From Pelagibius sp. (GTDB lineage: Bacteria > Pseudomonadota > Alphaproteobacteria > Kiloniellales > Kiloniellaceae), in assembly GCA_028280305.1 (NCBI GenBank), contig JANQMC010000034.1, positions 1 through 64,000 on the forward strand: DNA of 64,000 nt, read 5' to 3'. Of the stretch, positions 23,575 through 32,339 are shown one piece after another. Numbering within the stretch: position 1 is the first letter of the stretch; each line of letters begins with the position of its first letter. Position numbers and translations under genes: made by a program. The notes beneath the pieces were generated by a model. That model made no database searches. It saw only the letters and a list, made by a program, of their open reading frames with translations, and had not been told where the DNA came from.

Positions 23575-25467
23575 ATGAGTGTCTATCTGGTACAGTTCCT
23601 GAGCGGACTGGCGAGCGCCTCGGCGCTCTTCCTGGCCGCTTCGGGGCTTTCCATCATCTTCGGCGTTACCCGTGTGGTGAACTTCGCCCACGGCTCCTTC
23701 TACATGCTGGGTGCCTTCTTCGGTTATACCTTCGTGCGCGAAGTCGGTGGCGGCGGGATCGGGTTCTGGTTCGCCCTGCTGCTGGCCGCCTTGGCGGTCG
23801 GGCTCGTCGGTCTGGTGGTCGAACTGGTGATCCTGCGCCGTCTCTATAAGGCGCCGGAGCTGTTCCAACTCATCGCGACCTTCGGGGTGATCCTGATCGT
23901 CCAGGATGTCGCGCTCTGGGCCTGGGGGGCGGAGGATCTGCTGGGCCCGCGGGCACCGGGGCTGACGGGGATTGTGCGGATTTTCGGTACGCCGATGCCG
24001 GTCTATGACCTCGCCCTGATTGCCGCCGGGCCCCTGGTGCTGGCGGCGCTCTGGCTGCTGTTCAACCGCACCCGCTGGGGCATTCTGGTGCGTGCCGCCA
24101 CCGAGGACCGCGAGATGGTCGCGGCGCTGGGCGTCAACCAATCGCTGCTCTTCACCGGTGTCTTCGTGCTCGGTTCCATGCTGGCCGGTCTCGGCGGGGC
24201 GATCCAACTGCCCAAGGGCGGGGCGGACCTGCTGATGGACTTCGGTATCCTCGCCGAGATGTTTGTGGTCGTGGTGGTCGGCGGCATGGGTTCGATCCTC
24301 GGCGCCTTCCTGGCGGCGGTTTTGATCTCACTGCTGAACACCTTCGGCATTCTGGTCTGGCCCGACGGTACGCTGGTGCTGATGTTCATCCTGATGGCGG
24401 TGATTCTGGTGGTGCGCCCGACCGGTTTGCTTGGCCGCCCTGAGACCGCCGGCCACAAGGCCGAAGCCGGCTTCGAGACGGCGCTGCGCCCCGCCGGCCC
24501 GCATTACAAACTTTTCATTGCCGCAGTTCTGGCACTGCTTCTGGTGCTGCCGGTGTTGGTCGGCGAGTTCTATCTGATTCTCGTCATCGACATTCTGGTC
24601 TTGGCGCTCTTCGCGACCTCCCTGCATTTCCTCATGAGCACCGGCGGCCTGGTATCCTTCGGACATGCGGCCTTCTACGGCGGCGGCGCCTATGCGGCGG
24701 CCTTGCTGGTGACCTATGCGGCGACGCCCTTTGAACTGGCATTGCTGTTGGCGCCGCTGGGCGCCGGGCTGCTGGCCCTGGTGATCGGCTGGTTCTGCGT
24801 GCGCCTCTCCGGCGTTTACTTCGCCATGCTGACCCTGGCCTTTGCGCAGGTCGCCTGGTCGATCGTCTTCCAGTGGTCCGACGTGACCAACGGCGATGAC
24901 GGCCTGCTGGGCATCTGGCCCTCGGCCTGGGCTTCCGGCACCCTGGTCTTCTACTTCCTGGCGCTAGTTATTGCGGTCGGCGGCATCTTCCTGATCCGCC
25001 GGGTGATCTTTGCCCCCTTCGGCTATGGCTTGCGGGCGACGCGGGACTCCACCTTGCGGGCGGCGGCCATAGGCATCGACATCAAGCGCCAGCAACTGGT
25101 CGCTTTCGTCTTCGCCGGGGCCATGGCCGGGCTGGCCGGGGCACTTTTCGTCTTCTCCAAGGGCTCGGTCTTTCCCGACGAGATGTCCATTCCGCGCTCA
25201 TTCGATGCGCTTCTGATGGTGCTGCTCGGCGGCGTGGAGTCACTCTCAGGTCCCTTCGTTGGCGCCGCCGCTTTCACCTATCTGCACGACGAGCTGATCA
25301 CCTTCGAATACTGGCGCCTTTTGCTGGGTCTCACCATCGTCGCCCTGGTGCTGCTGTTTCCTCAGGGCCTGGCGGGCGCGGCCAAACACTATCTCGGGCG
25401 TTATCTGAAGCTGGAGGCGGAGCCCACCGGCGCGGCGGTGACCAAGCGGGAGGTGCGGGAGGCATGA
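23575..25467 (+). CDS. Fused LivH-LivM ABC permease
   Basis: This 630-residue inner-membrane protein combines two permeases of a Liv-type importer. Residues 1-290 are LivH-like, with SGLSIIFGVTRVVNFAHGSFYMLG near 23 and the VVGGMGSILGAFLAA block; residues 315-615 are LivM-like, with LMSTGGLVSFGHAAFYGGGAYA and GLRATRDSTLRAAAIGID. Separate genes are the norm, so the fusion fixes 1:1 stoichiometry. It overlaps the ATPase gene downstream as ATGA. Confidence 0.88.
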   Translation: MSVYLVQFLSGLASASALFLAASGLSIIFGVTRVVNFAHGSFYMLGAFFGYTFVREVGGGGIGFWFALLLAALAVGLVGLVVELVILRRLYKAPELFQLIATFGVILIVQDVALWAWGAEDLLGPRAPGLTGIVRIFGTPMPVYDLALIAAGPLVLAALWLLFNRTRWGILVRAATEDREMVAALGVNQSLLFTGVFVLGSMLAGLGGAIQLPKGGADLLMDFGILAEMFVVVVVGGMGSILGAFLAAVLISLLNTFGILVWPDGTLVLMFILMAVILVVRPTGLLGRPETAGHKAEAGFETALRPAGPHYKLFIAAVLALLLVLPVLVGEFYLILVIDILVLALFATSLHFLMSTGGLVSFGHAAFYGGGAYAAALLVTYAATPFELALLLAPLGAGLLALVIGWFCVRLSGVYFAMLTLAFAQVAWSIVFQWSDVTNGDDGLLGIWPSAWASGTLVFYFLALVIAVGGIFLIRRVIFAPFGYGLRATRDSTLRAAAIGIDIKRQQLVAFVFAGAMAGLAGALFVFSKGSVFPDEMSIPRSFDALLMVLLGGVESLSGPFVGAAAFTYLHDELITFEYWRLLLGLTIVALVLLFPQGLAGAAKHYLGRYLKLEAEPTGAAVTKREVREA

Positions 25468-26261
25468 GCGAGGCTGCTGTGAAACCAAACCCTGCTGCAC
25501 CCAGTCTTGCAGTGCGTCACCTAAGCAAGGCCTTCGGCGGCGTGCAGGCGGTGCGCGACGTCAGCTTTGACCTTGGCAAAGGGGAACTGCTGGCGCTGAT
25601 CGGGCCCAACGGGGCGGGCAAGAGCACCTGCTTCAATATGCTGAACGGACAGATCCGCGCCGACAGCGGTTCGGTCAGCCTGGCGGGGACGGAACTGATC
25701 GGCCGCAGCCCCGCCGATATCTGGCGCCGCGGCGTCGGACGGACCTTCCAGATTACCGCGACCTTTCCTTCGATGACCGTGGCGGAGAATGTCGCCATGG
25801 TGCTGATGAGCCAACGGCACGAGCTGTTTTCTTTTTTGAAGACAGCGGTGCAGCGGCATCGCAAAAAAGCACTGGAACTGCTGGACCTTGTCGGCATGAC
25901 CGGGCAGGCCGATCGGCCCTGCGGCGTGCTTTCCTACGGTGATCTGAAGCGGGTCGAGTTGGCGGTGGCGCTGGGTAATGAGCCCAGTGTCCTGTTGATG
26001 GACGAACCCACCGCCGGTATGGCGCCGCGTGAGCGCATCGAACTGATGGGGCTGGCGGCGCGTCTGGTGCGCGACCTCGGCCTCTCCGTTTTGTTCACCG
26101 AGCACGACATGGATATCGTCTTCGGCCATGCCGACCGCATCATCGTGCTCAGTCGCGGCGAACTGATCGCCGAAGGCACGGCGGAGCAGATACGCAGCAA
26201 TCCCCTGGTACTGAAGACCTACCTCGGCGAAGGTCAGATCTACGGCCGGAAGGAGGGTTAG
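25464..26261 (+). CDS. Liv-type ABC transporter ATP-binding protein (LivG-like)
   Basis: This 265-residue cytoplasmic ATPase has Walker A GPNGAGKST near residue 47, a LivG-type degenerate signature (CGVLSYGDLKRVELAVAL) near 153 and Walker B VLLMDEPTAGMAP near 176. The LivG-specific C-terminal region GQIYG is present. Its start overlaps the fused permease gene. It pairs with the LivF-like ATPase that follows to energise uptake of the operon's presumed N-heterocyclic substrate. Confidence 0.88.
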   Translation: MSEAAVKPNPAAPSLAVRHLSKAFGGVQAVRDVSFDLGKGELLALIGPNGAGKSTCFNMLNGQIRADSGSVSLAGTELIGRSPADIWRRGVGRTFQITATFPSMTVAENVAMVLMSQRHELFSFLKTAVQRHRKKALELLDLVGMTGQADRPCGVLSYGDLKRVELAVALGNEPSVLLMDEPTAGMAPRERIELMGLAARLVRDLGLSVLFTEHDMDIVFGHADRIIVLSRGELIAEGTAEQIRSNPLVLKTYLGEGQIYGRKEG

Positions 26262-26264
26262 GCG

Positions 26265-26966
26265 ATGTTAAGCGTCGAGAAGATCCACAGCTATTACGGC
26301 CAGGCCCATATTCTCACGGACGTTTCCCTGGCGCTCTCGACCGGCGAGGTCGTCGTCCTGATCGGCCGCAACGGCGCCGGCAAGTCGACCACCATCAAGT
26401 CGATCATGGGCATGGTGAAGGTGACCGAGGGCGACATCAGCTTTGATGGCGAGGCCCTGCGTGGCGAACCGACCCACCGCATCGCCCGCCGTGGTATCGG
26501 CTATGTGCCGGAGGAACGTCGGGTTTTTACGCGCCTGACGGTTCAGGAGAACCTGGAGGCGGGGCAGCAACCGCCCCGGGAGGGGGCGCCGCGCTGGCGT
26601 TTCGACGATCTCTTCGATCTCTTTCCCAACCTGGCTGAGGCGCGCCACCGCCTGGCCGGCACCCTAAGCGGCGGCGAACAGCAGATGCTGACCATTGCCC
26701 GCACGCTGATGGGTAATCCCGGCTGTATCCTGTTGGACGAGCCTTCGGAGGGCTTGGCCCCGGTGGTGGTGGAACAGATCATCAAGGTGATCCAGCAGAT
26801 CAAGGCGCAGGGCCTGCCGATCCTGCTGTCGGAGCAGAACCTCTATTTCGCCTCGCTGGTCAGCGACCGCGCCTATGTGATCGAGACCGGGCGTATCCGC
26901 TTTTCCGGCACGATGCATGAACTGGAGGAAAACGCCGAGATACGCCAACAGTATCTGGCGGTCTAG
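26265..26966 (+). CDS. Liv-type ABC transporter ATP-binding protein (LivF-like)
   Basis: This 233-residue ATPase has Walker A GRNGAGKST near residue 36, signature LSGGEQQML near 136 and Walker B GCILLDEPSEGLAP near 154, followed by LSEQNLYFASLVSDRAYVIETG typical of LivF. The start at 26265 is 3 nt past the LivG-like stop, with AGGAGGG overlapping that gene's end as ribosome site. It completes a one-binding-protein, one-fused-permease, two-ATPase importer. Confidence 0.88.
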   Translation: MLSVEKIHSYYGQAHILTDVSLALSTGEVVVLIGRNGAGKSTTIKSIMGMVKVTEGDISFDGEALRGEPTHRIARRGIGYVPEERRVFTRLTVQENLEAGQQPPREGAPRWRFDDLFDLFPNLAEARHRLAGTLSGGEQQMLTIARTLMGNPGCILLDEPSEGLAPVVVEQIIKVIQQIKAQGLPILLSEQNLYFASLVSDRAYVIETGRIRFSGTMHELEENAEIRQQYLAV

Positions 26967-27002
26967 GGACGTGAAAGAACGCGCGAATGAACGGATGATG
27001 CG

Positions 27003-28181
27003 ATGAGTGCAAATCAAAGCGGCGAGAAGCTCGTCGTCAAGAACATCGGCCTTCTGCTTTCCGGGGACCTGGAGCAGCCGATCCTGGAGGCTGACTGCCT
27101 GGTGGTGGTCGACGGGCGGATCGCCGAGGTCGGCAAGGCCGCCGAGGCCGATACCGGCAATGCCGCCGTGACCGTTGACGCCAAGGGTACCACCGTCGCA
27201 CCCGGCCTGATCGACAGCCATGTGCATCCGGTCATCGGGGACTGGACGCCGCGGCAGAACCAGATCTCCTGGATCGACAGCTTTCTGAACGGCGGTGTCA
27301 CCACCATGATCTCGGCCGGCGAGGTGCACCTGCCGGGCCGTCCCAAGGACATCGTCGGCCTGAAGGCCCTGGCGGTCACCGCCCAGCGGTCTTTTTCCAA
27401 CCTCCGGCCCGGCGGCGTGAAGGTCCATGCCGGCGCCCCGGTGATCGAAAAGGGCATGGAGGAACAGGACTTCAAGGAGCTTTCCGAGGCCGGGGTGAAA
27501 CTGCTTGGGGAGGTCGGCCTGGGCGGGGTGAAGCAGGGAGACGAGGCGAAGAAGATGGTTGCCTGGGCCCGCAAGTACGGCATCCAGAGCACCATCCACA
27601 CCGGCGGCCCGTCGATCCCGGGATCGGGCCTCATCGACGCCGACGTGGTGCTGGAGGCCGATGCCGATGTGATCGGCCACATCAACGGCGGCCACACGGC
27701 ACTGCCGCTGGATCAGATCCGCTGCCTCTGCGAAAGCTGCAGCCGGGCGGTGGAGATCGTGCACAACGGCAATGAGCTGGCGGGCCTCTTCGCCATGCGG
27801 ACGTCCATGGAGCTGGGCCAGCCGGAGCGGATTATCCTGGGCACCGACTCGCCGGCCGGCTCCGGCGTGCAGCCGCTGGGTATCCTCCGGATGATCGCCC
27901 TGCTTTCGGCGGTGGGCGAGATGCCGGCGGAAACCGTTTTCTGTTTCGCTACCGGAAACACCGCCCGGATGCGCGATCTGGATTGCGGCCTGATCGAGGT
28001 CGGCCGCGCCGCCGATCTGGTGATCATGGACCGCGCCCAGCACACGGCGGGCAAAACACTGCTGGAGTCCGTGCGCTTGGGCGACATCCCCGGCATTTCG
28101 ATGGTGATCATCGACGGTGTGATCCGTTGCCGGCGTTCGCGCAACACGCCGCCGGCGGAAACCCTGGCGGAGTTGGTTTGA
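27003..28181 (+). CDS. ena: Enamidase (6-oxo-1,4,5,6-tetrahydronicotinate amidohydrolase)
   Basis: This 392-residue amidohydrolase closely resembles the E. barkeri enamidase, a bimetal enzyme that hydrolyses 1,4,5,6-tetrahydro-6-oxonicotinate to ammonia and 2-formylglutarate. The metal and catalytic residues expected for that enzyme are present: H73 and H75 (DSHVHP), bridging E170 (LLGEVGLG), H199 (IHTGG), H226 (GHINGG) and D282 (GTDSPAG). Family-specific wording such as GGVTTMISAGEVHLPGRPKD and the C-terminal GDIPGIS and SRNTPPAE is also shared. Its stop overlaps the MarR start as TGATG. This is the best anchor for the operon's pathway. Confidence 0.88.
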   Translation: MSANQSGEKLVVKNIGLLLSGDLEQPILEADCLVVVDGRIAEVGKAAEADTGNAAVTVDAKGTTVAPGLIDSHVHPVIGDWTPRQNQISWIDSFLNGGVTTMISAGEVHLPGRPKDIVGLKALAVTAQRSFSNLRPGGVKVHAGAPVIEKGMEEQDFKELSEAGVKLLGEVGLGGVKQGDEAKKMVAWARKYGIQSTIHTGGPSIPGSGLIDADVVLEADADVIGHINGGHTALPLDQIRCLCESCSRAVEIVHNGNELAGLFAMRTSMELGQPERIILGTDSPAGSGVQPLGILRMIALLSAVGEMPAETVFCFATGNTARMRDLDCGLIEVGRAADLVIMDRAQHTAGKTLLESVRLGDIPGISMVIIDGVIRCRRSRNTPPAETLAELV

Positions 28182-28654
28182 TGGCGGAGGTCAAGGCGCC
28201 CGCGCCGCCCCCGGCCGGCGGAGCGGTGGATGAGGATTACCGTCTGGAGGCGCAGATCGGCTTTCTGCTGCGCCGCGCCCACCAATACGCCAGCGACGTG
28301 TTTCAGAACCGGATCGGCGCCCGAAACCTGACGCCGCAGCAGTTCTCGGTGCTGGTGACGCTGCTGAAGAACCGCGAGGTCGCACAGACCAAGCTGGGCG
28401 AAATCACCGCCATGGACCCGGCCACGGTTCTGGGGGTGGTGCAGCGTCTCGCACAACGCGGTCTGGTCGCCGTGCGCACCGATCCTGCCGACGGCCGCCG
28501 CCGCCTGGTGCAGCTGACCCGCGACGGCCACGAATTGGCGCACGAGTTGGAGGCCATCGGTCCGGCAATCTCCGGGGAAATCCTGGCCGGTTTCGATGAG
28601 GAAGAGCAGCGCAGCCTCCTGCGACTGCTGGATCGGCTGGGCCAGAAGAGCTAG
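28181..28654 (+). CDS. MarR family regulator, probable regulator of the nicotinate-type operon
   Basis: This 157-residue protein has a Pro-rich N-terminus and a MarR winged helix with LTPQQFSVLVTLL near 48-60, recognition helix TKLGEITAMDPATVLGVVQRL and wing RTDPADGRRRLVQLT. It is translationally coupled to the enamidase (TGATG at 28179-28183). MarR repressors (NicR, BpsR) control nicotinate catabolism in Pseudomonas and Bordetella with 6-hydroxynicotinate as inducer, so an analogous role is likely here. The operator may overlap the promoter near 13822-13849. Confidence 0.85.
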   Translation: MAEVKAPAPPPAGGAVDEDYRLEAQIGFLLRRAHQYASDVFQNRIGARNLTPQQFSVLVTLLKNREVAQTKLGEITAMDPATVLGVVQRLAQRGLVAVRTDPADGRRRLVQLTRDGHELAHELEAIGPAISGEILAGFDEEEQRSLLRLLDRLGQKS

Positions 28655-28721
28655 TCTACCCCCAACTGCCCACGGGCAGACGTCAGACAGCCGCCAAACG
28701 GCTTCGGCAAAGGGGGTCTCC

Positions 28722-29324
28722 TTGGTTCAAACCTTGATACAGCGGAACATCGTCTGGTCGGCGGAAAGGGTCAAACAGGATCCCGACTACTTCAAGCGGC
28801 TGTGTGAGATTCAGAATCCGCGCTATCTCTGGATCGGCTGTTCGGACAGCCGGGTGCCGGCCAACGTCATCGCCGGCCTGGAGCCGGGCGAGGTCTTCGT
28901 CCACCGCAACGTCGCCAATCTGCTGCATCCCGGCGATCTGAACGGTCTCTCGGTTCTTCAGTACGCGGTCGAATCCCTCCAGGTGCGCCAGATCATCGTC
29001 TGCGGGCACTACGGCTGCGGCGGCATCAATGCCGCCGTGGAAGCCCGGAGCCACGGTCTCATCGACCATTGGCTGCAGCCGATCCGCGATACCGCGGCGC
29101 TCTGCGCCCATGAGCTCGATGCCCTAAGCGACGAGAAGAAGCGCCTGGACCGGCTTTGCGAGTTGAATGTCATGGCGCAGGTCAGGCGCGTCTCGGAAAC
29201 ACCGATCGTGCAGGAGGCCTTCAGCAGAGGCCAAGACCTTGAGGTGCACGGCCTGGTTTACGCTTTGACCGATGGCCGTCTGCGCAACCTCGGTTGCAGC
29301 GTTCCGCCGGGTTCGGGGTCCTGA
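28722..29324 (+). CDS. Beta-class carbonic anhydrase
   Basis: This 200-residue enzyme interconverts CO2 and bicarbonate. The zinc ligands C40, H96 and C99 and the catalytic D42/R44 pair are all present (GCSDSRVPA; IIVCGHYGCGG). A TTG at 28722 preceded by AGGGGG is the preferred start, because longer readings run into the MarR gene. It is 67 bp downstream of marR and may be co-transcribed, but a link to ring degradation is not evident. Confidence 0.9.
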   Translation: MVQTLIQRNIVWSAERVKQDPDYFKRLCEIQNPRYLWIGCSDSRVPANVIAGLEPGEVFVHRNVANLLHPGDLNGLSVLQYAVESLQVRQIIVCGHYGCGGINAAVEARSHGLIDHWLQPIRDTAALCAHELDALSDEKKRLDRLCELNVMAQVRRVSETPIVQEAFSRGQDLEVHGLVYALTDGRLRNLGCSVPPGSGS

Positions 29325-29355
29325 GACGGCCTGTTTCTGCCTTTCTTTTGCATCT

Positions 29356-30786
29356 TTACTTCTCGTCGACGGTATAGGTTGCGTCCAGCGGCAGCATGAG
29401 GACGGCGCGGAGGCCGCCTTCCGGCCGGTTTGCCAGCCGCAGATCGCCGCCATGGGCATGGGCGATGGAGCGGGCGATGGCCAGCCCCAGGCCGACGCCG
29501 CCGGTATCCTGGCTGCGCGACTCCTCCAGGCGCACAAAAGGCTCAAAAACCTGTTCAAGGTGTTCCTCGGGAATGCCGGGCCCGTCGTCTTCGACGATGA
29601 TCGTCAGAACCTTGGCCTCCTGCGCCAGCCGGACTCTGGCCTGCCCGGCATAGCGCAGGGCATTTTCGATCAGGTTGTGCAGGACCCGCCGCAGGGCGAC
29701 CGGGCGGCAGTCATAGTTCGTCTTCTCCAATCCGTCTTCGACGGAAAAAGTCGCTTCACGGCCCTGATCGGCAAGATCATCGACCAGACTCTGAATCAGG
29801 GCCGTCAGATCGACCCGCCGCGTCGGCTCTGCCGTAGCTTCTTCTCTGGCGAGACTGACCGCCGCTTCGGTCATGCGGCTCATGTCGTCCAGGGTTTCGA
29901 GGATCTTTCGGCGGGTTTCCGGATCTTCCACGAACTCGGCGCGCAGCCTTAGGGCCGTGATCGGCGTGCGCAGGTCATGACCGATGGCGGCCAGCATTCG
30001 GGTGCGGTCCTGGATGAAACGGGTCAGCCGCTGCTGCATGGCGTTGAAGGCGGCGGTGGTGCGGCGTATTTCCTGAGGTCCGCTCTCCGCGAGCGGTTCC
30101 AGGCCTTCGCCGCGGCCCAGCCTCTCGGCGGCTTCGGCCAGCGATCTCAAGGGCCGGGTGATGCGGCGAACCGAGAAGATGACGATGGCCAGGATCGCGG
30201 TGGCCATCAGGCCCATGGAGAGCAGCGGGAACCAGGCCCAGGCGCGCGAAGGTTTCGGCAGCGCGGTTTCGGCGTTCAGCCAGCCGCCGTCGGTCAGCGG
30301 CACGGAGACGAGAAAACTGACGGGATGACGCAGGCGCCGATGCGGCGGAGGGTGGTCGTCATCATCTTCCTCCTCCTCGCTTTCATGTTTATGGCCGTGC
30401 CAGTTTCGCAGGCCCCAAGATTCGCGCCGAAGCAATTGGACACGGGCTTCCCGTACATCCCCAATCAACTCGCCCAGACGCATCGCCAGGGCCTGTTCCC
30501 GGGCATTCGCCGGGGGCCGGGGCACCGCGCTTTCCGCGGCAAGGGTGAAGTCGAGCCGCGGCGAGCGGGCGGAGTCCAGAATACTTTGATGCAGGGCGCC
30601 GGGTGTTTCCTCCAGCAGGCGCACCAGGGTGGCGGTGCGCGCCAATACCTGGTCGCGGTTTGCCGCGCGCAGGGCAAAACGGCGCTCGTCGGCGAAGATC
30701 AGTACCGTTGCAGCCTGGGAAAGTACCAGCGCGATGAGCAGCAACGCGATGAGCTGGCCGGCAAGGCTGCGGGGCAGAAGGCGCAT
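29356..30786 (-). CDS. Sensor histidine kinase with His/acid-rich periplasmic loop
   Basis: This 476-residue kinase has transmembrane helices at about 11-31 and 184-206 enclosing a periplasmic sensor domain, a HAMP region (207-260), phospho-acceptor H270 (IGHDLRTP), and an ATPase domain with NLIENALRYA, DDGPGIP and GGVGLGLAIA. The periplasmic loop contains a striking His and acid cluster at residues 130-154 (HGHKHESEEEE then DDDD, HPPPH), which suggests metal or pH sensing. It follows its response regulator with a TGATG overlap. The divergent EF-hand gene is a likely target. Confidence 0.9.
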   Translation of the reverse strand: MRLLPRSLAGQLIALLLIALVLSQAATVLIFADERRFALRAANRDQVLARTATLVRLLEETPGALHQSILDSARSPRLDFTLAAESAVPRPPANAREQALAMRLGELIGDVREARVQLLRRESWGLRNWHGHKHESEEEEDDDDHPPPHRRLRHPVSFLVSVPLTDGGWLNAETALPKPSRAWAWFPLLSMGLMATAILAIVIFSVRRITRPLRSLAEAAERLGRGEGLEPLAESGPQEIRRTTAAFNAMQQRLTRFIQDRTRMLAAIGHDLRTPITALRLRAEFVEDPETRRKILETLDDMSRMTEAAVSLAREEATAEPTRRVDLTALIQSLVDDLADQGREATFSVEDGLEKTNYDCRPVALRRVLHNLIENALRYAGQARVRLAQEAKVLTIIVEDDGPGIPEEHLEQVFEPFVRLEESRSQDTGGVGLGLAIARSIAHAHGGDLRLANRPEGGLRAVLMLPLDATYTVDEK

Positions 30787-31508
30787 CAGTCGACCGCCTC
30801 CACTGCGGGCGTAAAGAGATAACCGCCGCCCCAGACCGTCTTTATGAGCGCCGGCTTCTTGGCATCGAGCTCGATCTTCTTGCGCAGGCGGCTGACCTGA
30901 TTGTCGATACTGCGGTCGAAGACCTGTGCTGCCCGGCCACTGGTCAGATCCAGCAACTGCTCGCGGGAGAGCACGATGCCGGGCCGCTTCAGGAAGGCCG
31001 ACAACAGGTTGAACTCCGCCGTGCTCAGCGGGACGGCAACGGACTTTTCGTCCAGCAACTCGCGCCGCTCGCTGTCCAGAGTCCAGCGGCCGAAACGCAA
31101 ACGCCGCTGTTCCAGACTATCGCGGGGCCGCGGCACGGCTGTACTGCGCCTGAGGACCGCTTTGATCCGGGCCAGCAGTTCGCGCGGGTTGAACGGTTTG
31201 GTCACATAGTCGTCGGCGCCCACCTCCAGGCCGATCACGCGATCGGTCTCCTCGGTCATGGCGGTCACCAGAATGACCGGAATGTCGGAAGTGGCGCGGA
31301 GTTGACGGCAGAGCGCCAGGCCATCCTCACCGGGCATCATGATGTCCAGGACGACAAGATCGACGGCGGCGGCTTTCATCAGCCGGCGGGCCGCAGCCAC
31401 ATTCTCGGCGAGGCTGACCCGCAGACCGTTCTTGGCTAGATATTTGCCAAGCAGGTCCCTGATGTCGCGGTGATCGTCGACGACCAGAATGTGCGGACTG
31501 GTATCCAT
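30786..31508 (-). CDS. OmpR-family response regulator
   Basis: This 240-residue regulator has a receiver domain with acidic pocket DD11-12, phospho-acceptor D55 (VVLDIMMPG) and Lys in VTKPFNPREL, then a winged-helix DNA-binding domain ending in IKTVWGGGYLF. It is the first gene of a two-gene operon with the sensor kinase. It is divergent from the EF-hand protein gene at 31720, and the 211-bp gap probably holds their promoters. Confidence 0.92.
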   Translation of the reverse strand: MDTSPHILVVDDHRDIRDLLGKYLAKNGLRVSLAENVAAARRLMKAAAVDLVVLDIMMPGEDGLALCRQLRATSDIPVILVTAMTEETDRVIGLEVGADDYVTKPFNPRELLARIKAVLRRSTAVPRPRDSLEQRRLRFGRWTLDSERRELLDEKSVAVPLSTAEFNLLSAFLKRPGIVLSREQLLDLTSGRAAQVFDRSIDNQVSRLRKKIELDAKKPALIKTVWGGGYLFTPAVEAVD

Positions 31509-31719
31509 AGTGCCTTTGAGCGTCTGTTGGCGGGCGGCTACCCCTCATCTATAGGGTCGCTTGCGTCGCGACGGCCAGAAAAAGTGTAACCAAATGTATC
31601 AGGCCCTGGGTCCGGCGACAGCTTGAGACAATGACCCGCCGATCCTGGTGAACTTTTGCGACATCGGCTCTCTATCTAGGAAGCCTCGACAGCAATCATA
31701 AATGAACGAGGTGTTTTCC

Positions 31720-32238
31720 ATGAACAAGACAACCAAGATCGCAATTGCAGCCGTTGTGGTTCTCGGTGTCGGCGCCGCGGCGGTCGCGGCCCAAGCAGAC
31801 GGGCGCTGGCGGGGGCATGGTGGATCGTCCCACTGCAGCCAAGGTTATGGTGGTGGGCCCGGAATGGGTGGTCACGGCGGGCGCATGGCCACCATGTTGC
31901 GGTACTTCGACAGCGACGGCGACGGCGCGGTGAGTCAGGCGGAAATCGACCAGGTTCGCGACGAACGCTTTGCCGCCTTTGACGGCGACCAGAGCCAATC
32001 CCTCAGCCTGGCCGAGTTTGAAGGGCTCTGGCTCGACTTCATGCGCGAGCGCATGGTGGATGGGTTCCAGCGGCTTGATGCCGACGGCGACGGTCAGGTC
32101 ACCCTGGCGGAGGTCAACCGCCCGCTGGGCCAGATGGTTCAGCGCATGGACCGGAACGAGGACGGCGTGATTGACCGCTCAGACTTCAAACGCGGCAAGG
32201 GACGTGACCGCGACGTCGACGAGGACTCCGACAGCTAG
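31720..32238 (+). CDS. Exported four-EF-hand calcium-binding protein
   Basis: This 172-residue protein starts with a signal peptide (residues 1-28, AAVAAQA) and a Gly/His-rich segment, followed by four EF-hand loops: DSDGDGAVSQAE, DGDQSQSLSLAE, DADGDGQVTLAE and DRNEDGVIDRSD. The tail is highly acidic. ATG 31720 has GAGGTG at a good distance, so it is preferred over 31702. EF-hand proteins bind Ca2+; this one is periplasmic or secreted. Its position opposite a two-component system with an acidic, His-rich sensor loop suggests control by that system in response to a divalent metal. Confidence 0.87.
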   Translation: MNKTTKIAIAAVVVLGVGAAAVAAQADGRWRGHGGSSHCSQGYGGGPGMGGHGGRMATMLRYFDSDGDGAVSQAEIDQVRDERFAAFDGDQSQSLSLAEFEGLWLDFMRERMVDGFQRLDADGDGQVTLAEVNRPLGQMVQRMDRNEDGVIDRSDFKRGKGRDRDVDEDSDS

Positions 32239-32339
32239 AACCGATCTGCTTTAAGGGCCCGGAGGCCACCCCCCGATCTCTCCGGCCTCGGTGCCCTGCG
32301 CCACGATGCGAGCCCCCTCGTGTCGTGGCGCAACTTCAT

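Noticed and set aside
22597-24207. Minus-strand open frame of 536 codons under the Liv binding-protein and permease genes
   Set aside because: Long antisense frames are expected in high-GC DNA; composition (many Gly, Arg, Gln, His) is shadow-like and the plus strand holds clear ABC genes.
31585-31591. Third TGTAACC upstream of the EF-hand gene
   Set aside because: No CATC 16 nt downstream and no similarity in the spacer, so it is not counted with the two ECF-type elements.
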